Positions 51,418-59,720 are shown, numbered from the stretch's first letter. The stretch: DNA of 64,000 nucleotides from Propioniciclava sp. MC1595 (GCF_017569205.1 NZ_CP071870.1:744001-808000); one strand, 5' to 3'. Made by a program: numbers and translations. The notes: a model not told the origin generated them from the letters alone.

Positions 51418-51441
51418 TCAGGTCCACATGCGTCCCACCAT
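51418..51441 (-). CDS. Possible leader peptide MVGRMWT upstream of the ABC-F gene
   Basis: A seven-codon frame ending 39 bases before the ABC-F start. Leader peptides controlling ribosome-protection genes by stalling are known. No ribosome site precedes it, so support is weak. Confidence 0.25.
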   Translation of the reverse strand: MVGRMWT

Positions 51442-51530
51442 CGTCGACCGACCGGCCGGGCGTCAAGCCGGCGAGGCGAAACCCGCGGGAACCGTGGCTT
51501 CGGACTACGCCGCGTAGTAGAGTCGGCAGA

Positions 51531-51556
51531 CCCGTGGGACAAAGGGGTCCCACGGG
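51531..51556. other. Hairpin upstream of the deleted SDR gene
   Basis: Perfect 10-bp inverted repeat CCCGTGGGAC / GTCCCACGGG with a 6-base AAAGGG loop, 26 bases before ATG 51583. No T-run. Could be an operator or a 5' UTR structure. Confidence 0.5.
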
Positions 51557-51582
51557 CCACTACGACACCAGTGGGGGTTGCC

Positions 51583-52032
51583 ATGGCACTCTTCGAACTG
51601 ACCGGCAAGACCGTCGTGGTGACCGGAGCGGGCTCCGGCATCGGCCGCGCGACGGCGCTCATCGCGGACGCCGATGCCGACGGCTCGATCGTCGACGTGT
51701 CCTCCGAGGCCGGCATCCGTGGTGCGGCCTACACGGCGTCCAAGCACGGGCTCATCGGCCTGACGCGCAACACGGCGTACATGTACGGCAAGGCCGGGGT
51801 CCGCTGCAACGCGATCATGCCGGGCGGCGTCGAGACCAACATCATGGCCTCGATCGACCAGAGCAAGCTCGACATGGAGGGGCTCGGTGTCCTGGGCGCG
51901 GTCCACGCCGGCGCGCTGCGCAACGCGAAGCCCGACGAGCTGGCGGCGCTGGTGGTGTTCCTGCTGGCCGTCGAGGCGTCCAACGTCAACGGGGCGCTGA
52001 TCGCCAACGACGGCGGCTGGTCCGCCGGCTGA
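51583..52032 (+). pseudogene. SDR with the central region deleted in frame
   Basis: Opens as an SDR (TGKTVVVTGAGSGIGRATAL) but residue ~27 jumps directly to ADGSIVDVSSEAGIRG, the catalytic-Ser strand, followed by AYTASKHGLIGLTRNTAYMY with Y-x-x-x-K and the usual C-terminus (ASNVNGALIANDGGWSAG). About 90-100 residues including the NNAG motif are missing; length is 149 rather than ~250. The frame is open throughout. It is probably inactive despite looking like a normal gene. Confidence 0.8.
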
Positions 52033-52038
52033 CGCCTT

Positions 52039-52068
52039 CGCATGGGCCCCTACCATGGGGCCCATGCG
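52039..52068. promoter_or_regulatory. Perfect inverted repeat framing a -10 box and the pcp start
   Basis: CGCATGGGCCCC - TACCAT - GGGGCCCATGCG: 12-bp perfect arms with TACCAT as the spacer. TACCAT fits a -10 hexamer eight bases before ATG 52064, so transcription would start at about the ATG (leaderless). The right arm covers the start codon. Confidence 0.65.
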
Positions 52069-52681
52069 CGTGCTCGTCACTGGATTCGGTCCGTTCCCGG
52101 GGGTCACCCTCAACCCGTCCGAGGCGGCGGTCGACGCCCTGCAGCGCCGCGCCGACACGGGCCGGATGCCGGGGCTCCAGGTGGGCACGGCCGTGCTGCC
52201 TGTCGACTTCACGACCATCCCGGGGCAGATCGCCGAGATCATGCGGCTCGTCCGCCCCCAGCTGGTGCTGTGCACCGGCGTGGACATGGGCGCCGAGGCC
52301 ATCACCGTCGAGCGCGTCGCCATCAACCTGCTCGACGCGCGCGTGCCCGACATCAAGGGGGCGCAGCCCGTCGACCAGCCGGTGGTGCCGGGCGCGCCCG
52401 ACGGCCTGTTCGCGACCATCCCGGTCAAGGCGGTGCGCCGGGCGATCCAGCAGTCCGGCGCGCCCGCGGAGCTGTCGCTCTCGGCCGGCACCTACGGCTG
52501 CAACGCCCTGATGTTCGCGGCGCTGCACCACGCCCCGCCGGGTACGCGGGTGGGTTTCCTGCACATCCCGTCCCTGCGGGTGATGGGCACCGCGACCTCC
52601 GCGACCGCGCTGGCGGCCGCCGTCCAGGCGTGTGTCGAGCACGAGACCGATATCGACGAGGTCGGCGGCGAGCTCGCGTGA
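52064..52681 (+). CDS. pcp: Pyroglutamyl peptidase I
   Basis: A 205-residue cysteine peptidase removing N-terminal pyroglutamate. MRVLVTGFGPFPGVTLNPSE is the family opening; the catalytic Glu lies in TVERVAINLLDARVPDIKG, the Cys in SAGTYGCNALMFAALH and the His in VGFLHIPSLRVMG. Length is normal. Start ATG 52064 is preferred to 52055 because family members begin MRVLVTGF and the -10-like TACCAT is correctly placed for a leaderless message. It is a single gene. Confidence 0.92.
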   Translation: MRVLVTGFGPFPGVTLNPSEAAVDALQRRADTGRMPGLQVGTAVLPVDFTTIPGQIAEIMRLVRPQLVLCTGVDMGAEAITVERVAINLLDARVPDIKGAQPVDQPVVPGAPDGLFATIPVKAVRRAIQQSGAPAELSLSAGTYGCNALMFAALHHAPPGTRVGFLHIPSLRVMGTATSATALAAAVQACVEHETDIDEVGGELA

Positions 52682-52724
52682 GCCCACGGCGTCCGGACGC
52701 CTCGCGGGCCGGGTCGGCAGGGGC

Positions 52725-53105
52725 TCAGTCCTCCTCGCGGACCCACTCCCGCGCGACCGCGACCGACCCGATGGTCTCGCCGGCGTCGTCCTGCACGACC
52801 GCGAACGTCATCGTGATGTAGACCGTGCCGCCCGAGGCGGTCAGCGACTTCGTGCGGCGGGCCCGCCCGTCGGAGGCGAGGTGGCCGGCCTCCATGGCGG
52901 CGAAGAACCCGCGGTCGTGGGCCGAGCGCAGCCGCTCGGGGATCATCACCTTCACGTCCTGGCCGACGACCTCCTCGGCGGTCCAGCCGAACAGGGTCTC
53001 CGCGAAGCGGTTCCAGGCCCGGATCGTCCCGGACGTGTCGATCGCGATCAGCGCGTCGTTGGCGTGGTCGAAGGCGCTGGCCTTGAACTGGGTCAGGTCG
53101 TCCAT
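52725..53105 (-). CDS. Single PAS-domain protein
   Basis: A 126-residue stand-alone PAS domain: FDHANDALIAIDTSGTIRAW, NRFAETLFGWTAEEVVGQDV and FAVVQDDAGETIGSVAVARE. No output domain follows, so it may sense a small ligand and signal by binding a partner. Start ATG 53105. It faces the pcp gene and lies just downstream of the crcB pair, 58 bases away. Ligand unknown. Confidence 0.85.
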   Translation of the reverse strand: MDDLTQFKASAFDHANDALIAIDTSGTIRAWNRFAETLFGWTAEEVVGQDVKVMIPERLRSAHDRGFFAAMEAGHLASDGRARRTKSLTASGGTVYITMTFAVVQDDAGETIGSVAVAREWVREED

Positions 53106-53163
53106 GGGGCCAGTGTGGCCCACGGCGGCGTCGTTGCCCACCGCACCGATCGAGGTGGTGGGC

Positions 53164-53526
53164 TCAGGGCAGGAACGCCACGGACCGCGCGCCCAGCAGG
53201 CAGGCCAGGACGCACAGCAACAGCATGCCCCCGGCCAGTCGTACCGCCCCCCAGCGTCGGCCGTCGCGCCACAGCTCGGCCGCCTCGACCGAGGCTGTGG
53301 AGAACGTGGTGAACCCGCCCAGCAGCCCGGTGGCGAGGATGGTGGCGGCCTCGGGCGCGGCGGGGAGCAGGGCGGCATGGGCGATCCCGATCCCGAACGA
53401 ACCCAGGACGTTCACCGCCAGGGTGGCGCGCGTCGAGGGGGAGCCGCTGCGGTGCACGCCGAGGTGGACCAGATGGCGCAGCACCGCCCCCAGCCCGCCG
53501 GCGAGCGCGACCCACAGCCAGGTCAT
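53164..53526 (-). CDS. crcB: Fluoride channel subunit CrcB/FluC (first of pair)
   Basis: A 120-residue membrane protein with four spans. The Fluc signatures GGLGAVLRHLVHLGV, the ATLAVNVLGSFGIGI asparagine loop and LATGLLGGFTTFSTASVE (the GGFTTFST sodium/fluoride motif) are present. Fluc channels export fluoride as dimers of opposite topology. Its start overlaps the stop of the second crcB, so this is the typical heterodimer-type pair. Confidence 0.92.
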   Translation of the reverse strand: MTWLWVALAGGLGAVLRHLVHLGVHRSGSPSTRATLAVNVLGSFGIGIAHAALLPAAPEAATILATGLLGGFTTFSTASVEAAELWRDGRRWGAVRLAGGMLLLCVLACLLGARSVAFLP

Positions 53527-53927
53527 GCGGTCCTCCGCCCGGATCGGCGCGTGTCGGCGACCGCGAACCCCAGCAGCGCGGCCACCAGCCCCATCGCGAC
53601 CTGGAGCGCCCCCGCCGCGAGGCCGAGCACCGGCCCGGCGACGAACCCGAGCGACACCACGTCGTGCGCGAAGGCCGAGTAGGTGGTGAAGCCGCCCAGG
53701 AACCCGGTCCCGAGCAGCAACCGCAGGCTGTGGGCGTCCGGAACACGGGCTGTCGGCGGCGGGAAGGCGGGCTGTCGGCGCAGGAGGCCCAGTAGCGCCC
53801 CGAGGGCGAAGGAGCCCACGATGTTGACGGTCCACGTCGCCCACAGGCCGGGCAGCGCGAGCGCCAACCCGTAGCGGGCCAGCGACCCGAGCGCCCCGCC
53901 CACGAAGACCAGGACGGCGCCGCGCAT
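53523..53927 (-). CDS. crcB: Fluoride channel subunit CrcB/FluC (second of pair)
   Basis: A 134-residue partner with the same layout: VGGALGSLARYGLALAL, VNIVGSFALGALLGLLRR, and GTGFLGGFTTYSAFAHDVVS. Its ATG overlaps the stop of the upstream flavoprotein gene by one base, and its stop overlaps the next crcB by four, so all are one transcript. No crcB (fluoride) riboswitch is recognisable upstream. Confidence 0.92.
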   Translation of the reverse strand: MRGAVLVFVGGALGSLARYGLALALPGLWATWTVNIVGSFALGALLGLLRRQPAFPPPTARVPDAHSLRLLLGTGFLGGFTTYSAFAHDVVSLGFVAGPVLGLAAGALQVAMGLVAALLGFAVADTRRSGRRTA

Positions 53928-55627
53928 CAGAGGTTGTCGTACAGCGACAGCGACGCGTCGACGATCTTGCCGGGGTTGAGGTGGTTGCCCGGGTCGGTGG
54001 CGTTGAACAGCGTGCGCATCATGTTCACGCCCTCGGTCGAGACGACCTGCTCCATCCACGGGGCGTGCTCCATGCCGACGCCGTGGTGGTGCGACAGCGT
54101 GCCGCCGTGGTCGACGAACGCCTGCTGGATCGCCGTCTTCACCGTCGCGTACTCGCGGTCGGCGTCCTCGCCCGCCTTGAAGGCGAACGTGAAGTACAGG
54201 CAGGCGCCCGCGTGGTAGCTGTGTGACAGGTGGCACATGATGAAGCCCTGCTTGCCGAGCGAGGTGAAAGCCCGGTTCGCCGCCGCGTAGACCTCGGCGT
54301 GCACCGTGTTCAGCTTCGACCACGGCGCCGCGGTCTCGGAGACGTCGCCCATCACGTCCTGCTCGAGCAGGAAGTCGCGCAGGTAGGGGGTGTCGAACTT
54401 CTTCTGGTCGTACAGCGCACCCGGCCCCGTGCCGAGCACCAGCGCGCCGTGCGCCTTGGCGATCTTCACGACCTGGCGGCGGCGGGCATCGACGTCGGCC
54501 TCGGAACCCTCGAAGCAGACGTAGGAGATGCACATCTCGTCGGTGTCCCAGCCGCGGCGGCGCATGAACGCCCACAGCTCCTCCTGGACGCGCTGCTCCA
54601 CCTTCTTCTTCAGCGTCGTCGCTTCCTTCTGCGTCGACAGCGACATCGCGGTCTCGTGGGCGTCGGAGATGCGCACGAACGTGGTCGGGATCTCGGCGTC
54701 GGCCATCGCGTGGATCGCCGCGACCGCGGGCTCCCACGACGGGTACATGTAGGCCACGACGACGCGCTGCTCGGGCATCCGGTGCACGTGCACCCACAGG
54801 TCGGTGATGACGCCGAGGCGGCCCTCCGACCCGATGAACATCTCGCGCAGCGAGGGCCCGGTCGACTCCGACGGCACCGGGCGCAGCCGCACCGTGCCCG
54901 AGGGCCGCACGACGGTCATGCCGCGCACGATGTCGGCGATGTCGCCGTACTTGTCGCTCTGCATGCCCGAGCTGCGGGTGGCCGCCCAGCCGCCGACGGT
55001 CGAGTGGGTGAACGAGTCGGGGAAGTGGCCCAGCGTCCAGCCGCGGGCGTTGAGCTCCTCCTCCAGGTCGGGGCCGAGCGTGCCCGCCCCGACCAGCGCG
55101 AGGCCCGACTCCTCGTCGAGCTCGACGATGCCGGTGATCAGGCCCAGGTCCAGCGACACGATCGGGCGTGTCTCGCCCGGGTCGAGCTGCAGCGAGCGGG
55201 AGATGTTGGTGCCGCCGCCGAACGGGACCACCACCGCGTCGGCGGCCACGCACGCCGCCAGCACCGCGGCGACCTCGGCCTCGGAGGAGGGGTAGACCAC
55301 GACCTCGGGCAGCCGCCCGTAGTCGAAGCGCGAGACGTGCAGCAGCTCGGTCACCGACGACCCGTGCCCGTGCACCACGCGCTCGTGGGCGTCCGTCGTC
55401 ACGCGGTCGGGCGCGGTGGCCGCGACGAGGGCCTCGCGCAACGCGTCGGGCAGCGGCGAGTCGGGCACCGTCGTGGCGTCGAACTCGATCGTGTCGACCT
55501 GGCGGGGGCGCAGGTCGATGCCCAGGTGCTTCTTCACGAACGGCGCGAAGGCGGGCTTGTTGGCGTAGTTGAAGAAGACGCCCTCCTCGCCCCAGCCCCA
55601 CCACTTCATGCGCTTGACGTTCTTCAC
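53927..55627 (-). CDS. Alkyl-DHAP synthase-like FAD enzyme
   Basis: A 566-residue flavoprotein of the alkyldihydroxyacetonephosphate synthase group. MKWWGWGEEGVFFNYANKPA is a family hallmark. The FAD-binding region has VVPFGGGTNISRSL, ALVGAGTLGPDLEEELNARG and HSTVGGWAATRSSGMQSDKY. The C-terminus has GTLSHHHGVGMEHAPWM with the His-rich active-site loop. AGPS swaps the acyl chain of acyl-DHAP for a fatty alcohol, making the ether bond. The start is GTG 55627 with AAGGAG 8 bases upstream, overlapping the SDR stop. With the SDR and the divergent acyl reductase it suggests ether-lipid synthesis. Confidence 0.85.
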   Translation of the reverse strand: MKNVKRMKWWGWGEEGVFFNYANKPAFAPFVKKHLGIDLRPRQVDTIEFDATTVPDSPLPDALREALVAATAPDRVTTDAHERVVHGHGSSVTELLHVSRFDYGRLPEVVVYPSSEAEVAAVLAACVAADAVVVPFGGGTNISRSLQLDPGETRPIVSLDLGLITGIVELDEESGLALVGAGTLGPDLEEELNARGWTLGHFPDSFTHSTVGGWAATRSSGMQSDKYGDIADIVRGMTVVRPSGTVRLRPVPSESTGPSLREMFIGSEGRLGVITDLWVHVHRMPEQRVVVAYMYPSWEPAVAAIHAMADAEIPTTFVRISDAHETAMSLSTQKEATTLKKKVEQRVQEELWAFMRRRGWDTDEMCISYVCFEGSEADVDARRRQVVKIAKAHGALVLGTGPGALYDQKKFDTPYLRDFLLEQDVMGDVSETAAPWSKLNTVHAEVYAAANRAFTSLGKQGFIMCHLSHSYHAGACLYFTFAFKAGEDADREYATVKTAIQQAFVDHGGTLSHHHGVGMEHAPWMEQVVSTEGVNMMRTLFNATDPGNHLNPGKIVDASLSLYDNL

Positions 55628-56409
55628 GGGGTTGCTCCTTCGACGGGGGTCTTCGCCTTGCCCTTGATACGCCGCGACACGGCGCGCACGGCGGCGTTCG
55701 GCAGCAGCTGCAGGATCGCTGCGGCCAGCTTGTACCGCTTGCTGGGGATCGAGATCACGCGCCCGGCCCGCGCGTCGGCCAGGGCCACCTCGGCGACGCG
55801 GTCGGCGTCCAGCCACAGGAAGCGCGGGACGCCCTTGCGCCCGGAGCCGCCGCGCGCGTGGAACTCCGTGCGCGTCCAACCCGGCAGGACGGCGGTCACC
55901 TGGACGCCGGTGTTGGTCAGCTCGAGCGCGAGTACCTCGGTCAGCGCGAGCGCGTACGCCTTGAGCGCGGAGTACGAGTCCTGCCGGGTCAGCGCCGACA
56001 CCGAGGCGACGTTGATGATCCAGCCCTCGCCCCGCTCGCGCATCACGGCCGCGGCGGCGCCGGCCAGCACGCGCGGCGCCCGGCCCATCACCTCGTAGGC
56101 GCGGTCGGCGAGGTCGTCGTCCCCGCCCACGAGCGGGGTCTTGAGCGAGAACCCGGCGTTGTTGACGAGGGTGTCGACGTCCCCGGCCCGGAGGCGGTCC
56201 GCCACCTTGGCCTGGTCGGCGCGGTCGGCCAGGTCGGCGTCCAGCACCTCGACCCGGACGCCGTGGGCTGCGGTCAGCTCGGCGGCCACCGCCTTCAGGC
56301 GCGCCCTGTCGCGGGCGACGAGCACGAGGTCGGCCCCGTCGCGCGCGAGGGCGCGGGCGAAGGACAGCCCGATCCCGGACGTCCCGCCTGTGATGAGCCC
56401 GACACGCAT
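55624..56409 (-). CDS. SDR in the ether-lipid operon
   Basis: A 261-residue SDR: MRVGLITGGTSGIGLSFARA, DTLVNNAGFSLKTPLVGG, catalytic Ser in IINVASVSALTRQD and SYSALKAYALALTEVLALEL (Y-x-x-x-K, where the Tyr is in SYSALKAY). A membrane-associating basic C-terminus (RYKLAAAILQLLPNAAVRAV, SRRIKGKAK) is typical of lipid-acting SDRs. It is translationally coupled to the alkyl-DHAP synthase homologue, so a 1-alkyl- (or acyl-)DHAP reductase role is a reasonable inference. It starts 69 bases from the divergent reductase gene. Confidence 0.85.
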   Translation of the reverse strand: MRVGLITGGTSGIGLSFARALARDGADLVLVARDRARLKAVAAELTAAHGVRVEVLDADLADRADQAKVADRLRAGDVDTLVNNAGFSLKTPLVGGDDDLADRAYEVMGRAPRVLAGAAAAVMRERGEGWIINVASVSALTRQDSYSALKAYALALTEVLALELTNTGVQVTAVLPGWTRTEFHARGGSGRKGVPRFLWLDADRVAEVALADARAGRVISIPSKRYKLAAAILQLLPNAAVRAVSRRIKGKAKTPVEGATP

Positions 56410-56477
56410 GACGGGCACGCTACATTACGCTGCCCCCACGGAGGCGACCCCCACCGCTTTCGGGAAAGGAGTCCGGC

Positions 56478-58697
56478 GTGGCCACCCCAGCGCGGGTCCT
56501 GCTCACCGGCGTCACCGGCTTCCTCGGCCAGGCGGTGCTGGAGCGACTGCTGTCCACGACCGACGCCCACGTCGTCGCCGTCGTGCGCCCCAAGGGCAGC
56601 CAGACCGCCCGCTCGCGGCTGGACCGCGTGCTCCGCAAGCCGGTGTTCAAGCCGTGGCGCGACGCCGTCGGCGACGCCGAGGCCAAGCGCATCTTCGCCG
56701 AGCGCACCTCCGTGCTCGAGGCCGACCTGGCCACCATCGAGAGGATCGAGGGCTCGATCGACGTCGTGGTCCACTCGGCCTCCACCGTGTCGTTCGACGC
56801 CCCCATGGACGAGTCGTTCGCCAACAACGTCGGCGGCCCGCGGGCGCTGTACGGCGCGCTGACCCGCTCCGGGCTCGACCCGCACGTCATCCACGTCTCC
56901 ACCTGCTACGTCGGCGGGATCGCCAAGGGGCTGCGGCCCGAGGCGTCCGTCGACCACGACGTCGACTGGCGCGCCGAGATCGCGGCGGCCGAGGTCGCCC
57001 GTGTCGAGGCCGAGGCGGCCTCGCGCACCCCCGAGCAGCTGCAGGCCTTCATCGACGGGGCCACCCGCGACCACGGCAAGGAGGGCCCCAAGTCGGTCGC
57101 CCGTGCCTCCGAGGCCGCGCGGCTGGCCTGGGTCGAGAACCGCCTCGTCGAGTTGGGCCGCACGCGGGCCCGCTCCGTCGGCTGGACCGACGTCTACACC
57201 TTCAGCAAGGCGCTGGGGGAGCGGGTCGCCGAGCAGGAGTGGGCCGGGCAGGGCCACCGCCTCTCGATCGTGCGCCCGGCGATCATCGAGTCGTCGCTGC
57301 GCCACCCGTTCCCGGGCTGGATCGACGGCTTCAAGGTCGCCGACCCGCTGATCATGGCCTACGCCAAGGGGGCGCTCCCCGAGTTCCCGGGCCTGCCCGA
57401 CTCGGTGCTCGACGTCATCCCGGTCGACTACGTCGTCAACGTGATCATGGCGCTGGCCACGCTCGGCCACCAGGGCGAGCCCGAGGAGGTCGGCTACTAC
57501 CAGGTGTGCTCGGGCGCCTCGAACCCGCTGCCGTTCCACCGGATGTACACCGAGGTGCGCGAGTACTTCCTGGCCCACCCGCTGAGCGACGACAAGGGCC
57601 GCCCCATCGTGGTGCCGACCTGGAAGTTCCCGGCCAACAACGCCGCCGAGCGCTCGCTGCGCCTGAAGGAGCGGCTGTCCGCCCTCGGGTCGCGCATCGG
57701 CGCGGCGCTGCCGTCGAACACGCGGACGCAGGCCTGGGCGTCCTCGCTGTCGAAGATGGAGCGCGGCCTGGGCTCGCTGCGCACCTACGTCGACCTCTAC
57801 CAGAGCTACACGCGCACCGAGATGCTGTTCGACGACCAGCAGACCCGCGCGCTGGGGGCGAAGCTGCCGGCCGGTACGCCGGTCGACCAGACGTTCGACG
57901 TGCGCGACATCGACTGGACGCACTACTGGCAGCGGGTCCACCTGCCCGCGATGACCGCGTTGGCGAAGGTGCACGCGCGGGCGTCCTCGGCGCAGCGGTC
58001 GCAGCGCTCGCAGGCCCGCCGGCTCGAGTCGGGCACCGACGTGCTCGCGGTGTTCGACCTCGAGGGCACGCTGCTGCCGAGTTCGCTGGTCACGCAGTAC
58101 CTCTCGGTGATGGGCCAGCTGCACTCGCCGGCCGAGCTGCCCGGCGAGCTGGTCGACCTGGTCCGCAACGTGGGGGTGTACCTGCAGGCCGAGCGCCGCG
58201 ACCGCGGCGAGTTCGTGCGCGCCTTCTCGCGCCGCTACGCCGGCACGCGGGTGACCGACATCGAACGGGTCGTCGGCGGCGCCTGGGGCCAGAACGTGGT
58301 CCGCAAGCTCAAGCCGGGCGCTCTGGCCCGCATCGAGGAGCACCGCGCCGCCGGCCACCGCACCGTGCTGGTCACCGGGGGCCTCGACCTGTTCGCCGCA
58401 CCGCTTGCCCCGCTGTTCGACGACGTGGTCGCCTCATCGATGGAGGCACGCGACGGGGTGCTCACGGGCTACCTCAGCACGCCGCCGCTGGTCGACGAGG
58501 CCCGCGCGCAGTGGCTCAAGGACTACGCGTCGCGCGGCGGGTTCGACCTGTCCCGCTCGCACGGATACGGCGACTCGATCTCGGACGCCTCGTGGCTGTC
58601 CCTGCTCGGCCGCCCGGTCGCGGTGAACCCCGACCTGCCGCTGTACCGGGTCGCCTCGAAGGCTTACTGGCCCATCGAGGACTGGAAGCGCCCCTAG
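56478..58697 (+). CDS. Fatty acyl reductase-like SDR fused to a HAD-IB phosphatase domain
   Basis: A 739-residue two-part protein. Residues ~1-370 are an extended SDR of the fatty acyl-CoA reductase type: VLLTGVTGFLGQAVLERLL, VDVVVHSASTVSFDAPMDES, VIHVSTCYVGG, and WTDVYTFSKALGERVAEQE with Y-x-x-x-K. A middle helical region follows. Residues ~525-739 form a HAD-IB domain: VLAVFDLEGTLLPSSLV (motif I as D-L-E instead of D-x-D), VLVTGGLDLFAAPLAPLF and GYGDSISDASWLSLLG. It could make fatty alcohol for the divergent alkyl-DHAP synthase. AAGGAG precedes GTG 56478. Confidence 0.85.
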   Translation: MATPARVLLTGVTGFLGQAVLERLLSTTDAHVVAVVRPKGSQTARSRLDRVLRKPVFKPWRDAVGDAEAKRIFAERTSVLEADLATIERIEGSIDVVVHSASTVSFDAPMDESFANNVGGPRALYGALTRSGLDPHVIHVSTCYVGGIAKGLRPEASVDHDVDWRAEIAAAEVARVEAEAASRTPEQLQAFIDGATRDHGKEGPKSVARASEAARLAWVENRLVELGRTRARSVGWTDVYTFSKALGERVAEQEWAGQGHRLSIVRPAIIESSLRHPFPGWIDGFKVADPLIMAYAKGALPEFPGLPDSVLDVIPVDYVVNVIMALATLGHQGEPEEVGYYQVCSGASNPLPFHRMYTEVREYFLAHPLSDDKGRPIVVPTWKFPANNAAERSLRLKERLSALGSRIGAALPSNTRTQAWASSLSKMERGLGSLRTYVDLYQSYTRTEMLFDDQQTRALGAKLPAGTPVDQTFDVRDIDWTHYWQRVHLPAMTALAKVHARASSAQRSQRSQARRLESGTDVLAVFDLEGTLLPSSLVTQYLSVMGQLHSPAELPGELVDLVRNVGVYLQAERRDRGEFVRAFSRRYAGTRVTDIERVVGGAWGQNVVRKLKPGALARIEEHRAAGHRTVLVTGGLDLFAAPLAPLFDDVVASSMEARDGVLTGYLSTPPLVDEARAQWLKDYASRGGFDLSRSHGYGDSISDASWLSLLGRPVAVNPDLPLYRVASKAYWPIEDWKRP

Positions 58698-58763
58698 CGC
58701 CGAGGGCTTGAGTTTTATCCGCCGAGGGCTTGAGTTTTGGGCGCCGAGGGCTTGAGTTCCGTC
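58698..58763 (+). repeat. Three 22-bp tandem repeats
   Basis: CGCCGAGGGCTTGAGTT occurs three times at exactly 22-bp spacing (starts 58698, 58720, 58742), each followed by a few variable bases (TTATC, TTGGG, CCGTC). The first begins right after the acyl reductase stop codon; the array ends ~55 bases before the next start. Exact two-turn spacing suggests a regulator binding one face of the DNA. Confidence 0.8.
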
Positions 58764-58815
58764 CACCACCAGAGCGATCATTCTGTTTTCGGGCGTGCGC
58801 GGCTACGGTTGGGCC

Positions 58816-59694
58816 GTGGCCCGGTCGCGAATCACCGATTCCCTCCTGCTCGCCCATGTGAACAAGATGGGCGAGGAGCACCCTCCCGTGCCGCTGGCGT
58901 CCGTCGACTTCACCGTCAACGACCCCGACCTGGTCCGCACGCGGTTCGCCGGCGTCCTCGACTACCTCGCCCGCGTCGAGCTCGAGGTCGAGCGCAACGT
59001 GCTCGAGCTGCTGACGATCATGCCGAACCCGTCCGAGGCCGACCGGGTGTTCTACGCCGACGTCTGGTACGACCAGGAGATCCAGCACGGCATCATCCTC
59101 GACGAGCTGAAGTCCCGCATCGGGCTGCCCCCGGCCGAGCCGCTGCTGCAGGTCGGCTTCGCGGTCAAGGCGCTCGGCGCGATGGCCCGGTTCGAGCAGA
59201 TCCAGGACGTCGCCCGCACCATTTACTACTTCACCGGGGCCTCCACCGAGCGCCAGGCCGTGCTCGCCTACAACGCGCTCGCCGTCCAGCTCGACGAGAT
59301 GGGCGAGAAGGCGATCCGCGAGACGATCATCAACCCGATCAAGCGGCAGGAGCCCGGCCACTTCGCGTTCTACCGGATGAGTGCCGAGAAGATCACCACC
59401 GACGGCACCCTGCGGCCGTGGCAGCTCTGGCTGGCGCGCAAGCTGCGCACGTTCTCCTACGAACTGGTCGGCACCCACAACGACCCCCGCTACCAGGCGC
59501 AGATGGGCGAGGTGATCACCGAGCTGGGCTTCGGCACCGAGCTGGAGGTCTTCGCCAAGGAGATCGGACGCCTCGAGGCCAGCCTGCTGTGGGCCCAGCA
59601 CCAGGGCATGGACTTCCCGCCCTACGTGCTGGCCGCGCTGCGCGAGGCGGTCGACCTCTACCGAGAGCGCGGGGCTTTCAAGCCCAACCTGTGA
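58816..59694 (+). CDS. Ferritin-like diiron protein (acyl-ACP desaturase-like)
   Basis: A 292-residue helical protein with paired carboxylate/histidine motifs: ELEVERNVLELLTIMP, YDQEIQHGIILDELK (E-x-x-H), and EPGHFAFYRMSAEKI (E-x-x-H) about 120 residues apart. This layout is that of diiron oxygenases of the ferritin-like/acyl-ACP desaturase superfamily. The substrate is unknown; location after the ether-lipid genes makes a lipid substrate plausible. GTG 58816 is favoured: TACGGT six bases upstream could be a -10 box of a leaderless message. Confidence 0.7.
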   Translation: MARSRITDSLLLAHVNKMGEEHPPVPLASVDFTVNDPDLVRTRFAGVLDYLARVELEVERNVLELLTIMPNPSEADRVFYADVWYDQEIQHGIILDELKSRIGLPPAEPLLQVGFAVKALGAMARFEQIQDVARTIYYFTGASTERQAVLAYNALAVQLDEMGEKAIRETIINPIKRQEPGHFAFYRMSAEKITTDGTLRPWQLWLARKLRTFSYELVGTHNDPRYQAQMGEVITELGFGTELEVFAKEIGRLEASLLWAQHQGMDFPPYVLAALREAVDLYRERGAFKPNL

Positions 59695-59720
59695 GTTCGG
59701 CGACAGGGCATGATGGAGCC

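Noticed and set aside
53523-53927. A fluoride (crcB) riboswitch for the channel pair
   Set aside because: The crcB genes are translationally coupled to the upstream flavoprotein with no leader; no riboswitch core was recognised.
54230-56098. 622-codon plus-strand frame opposite the alkyl-DHAP synthase and SDR genes
   Set aside because: Both genes on the minus strand are full length with intact motifs; the plus frame crosses their boundary and is compositionally aberrant.
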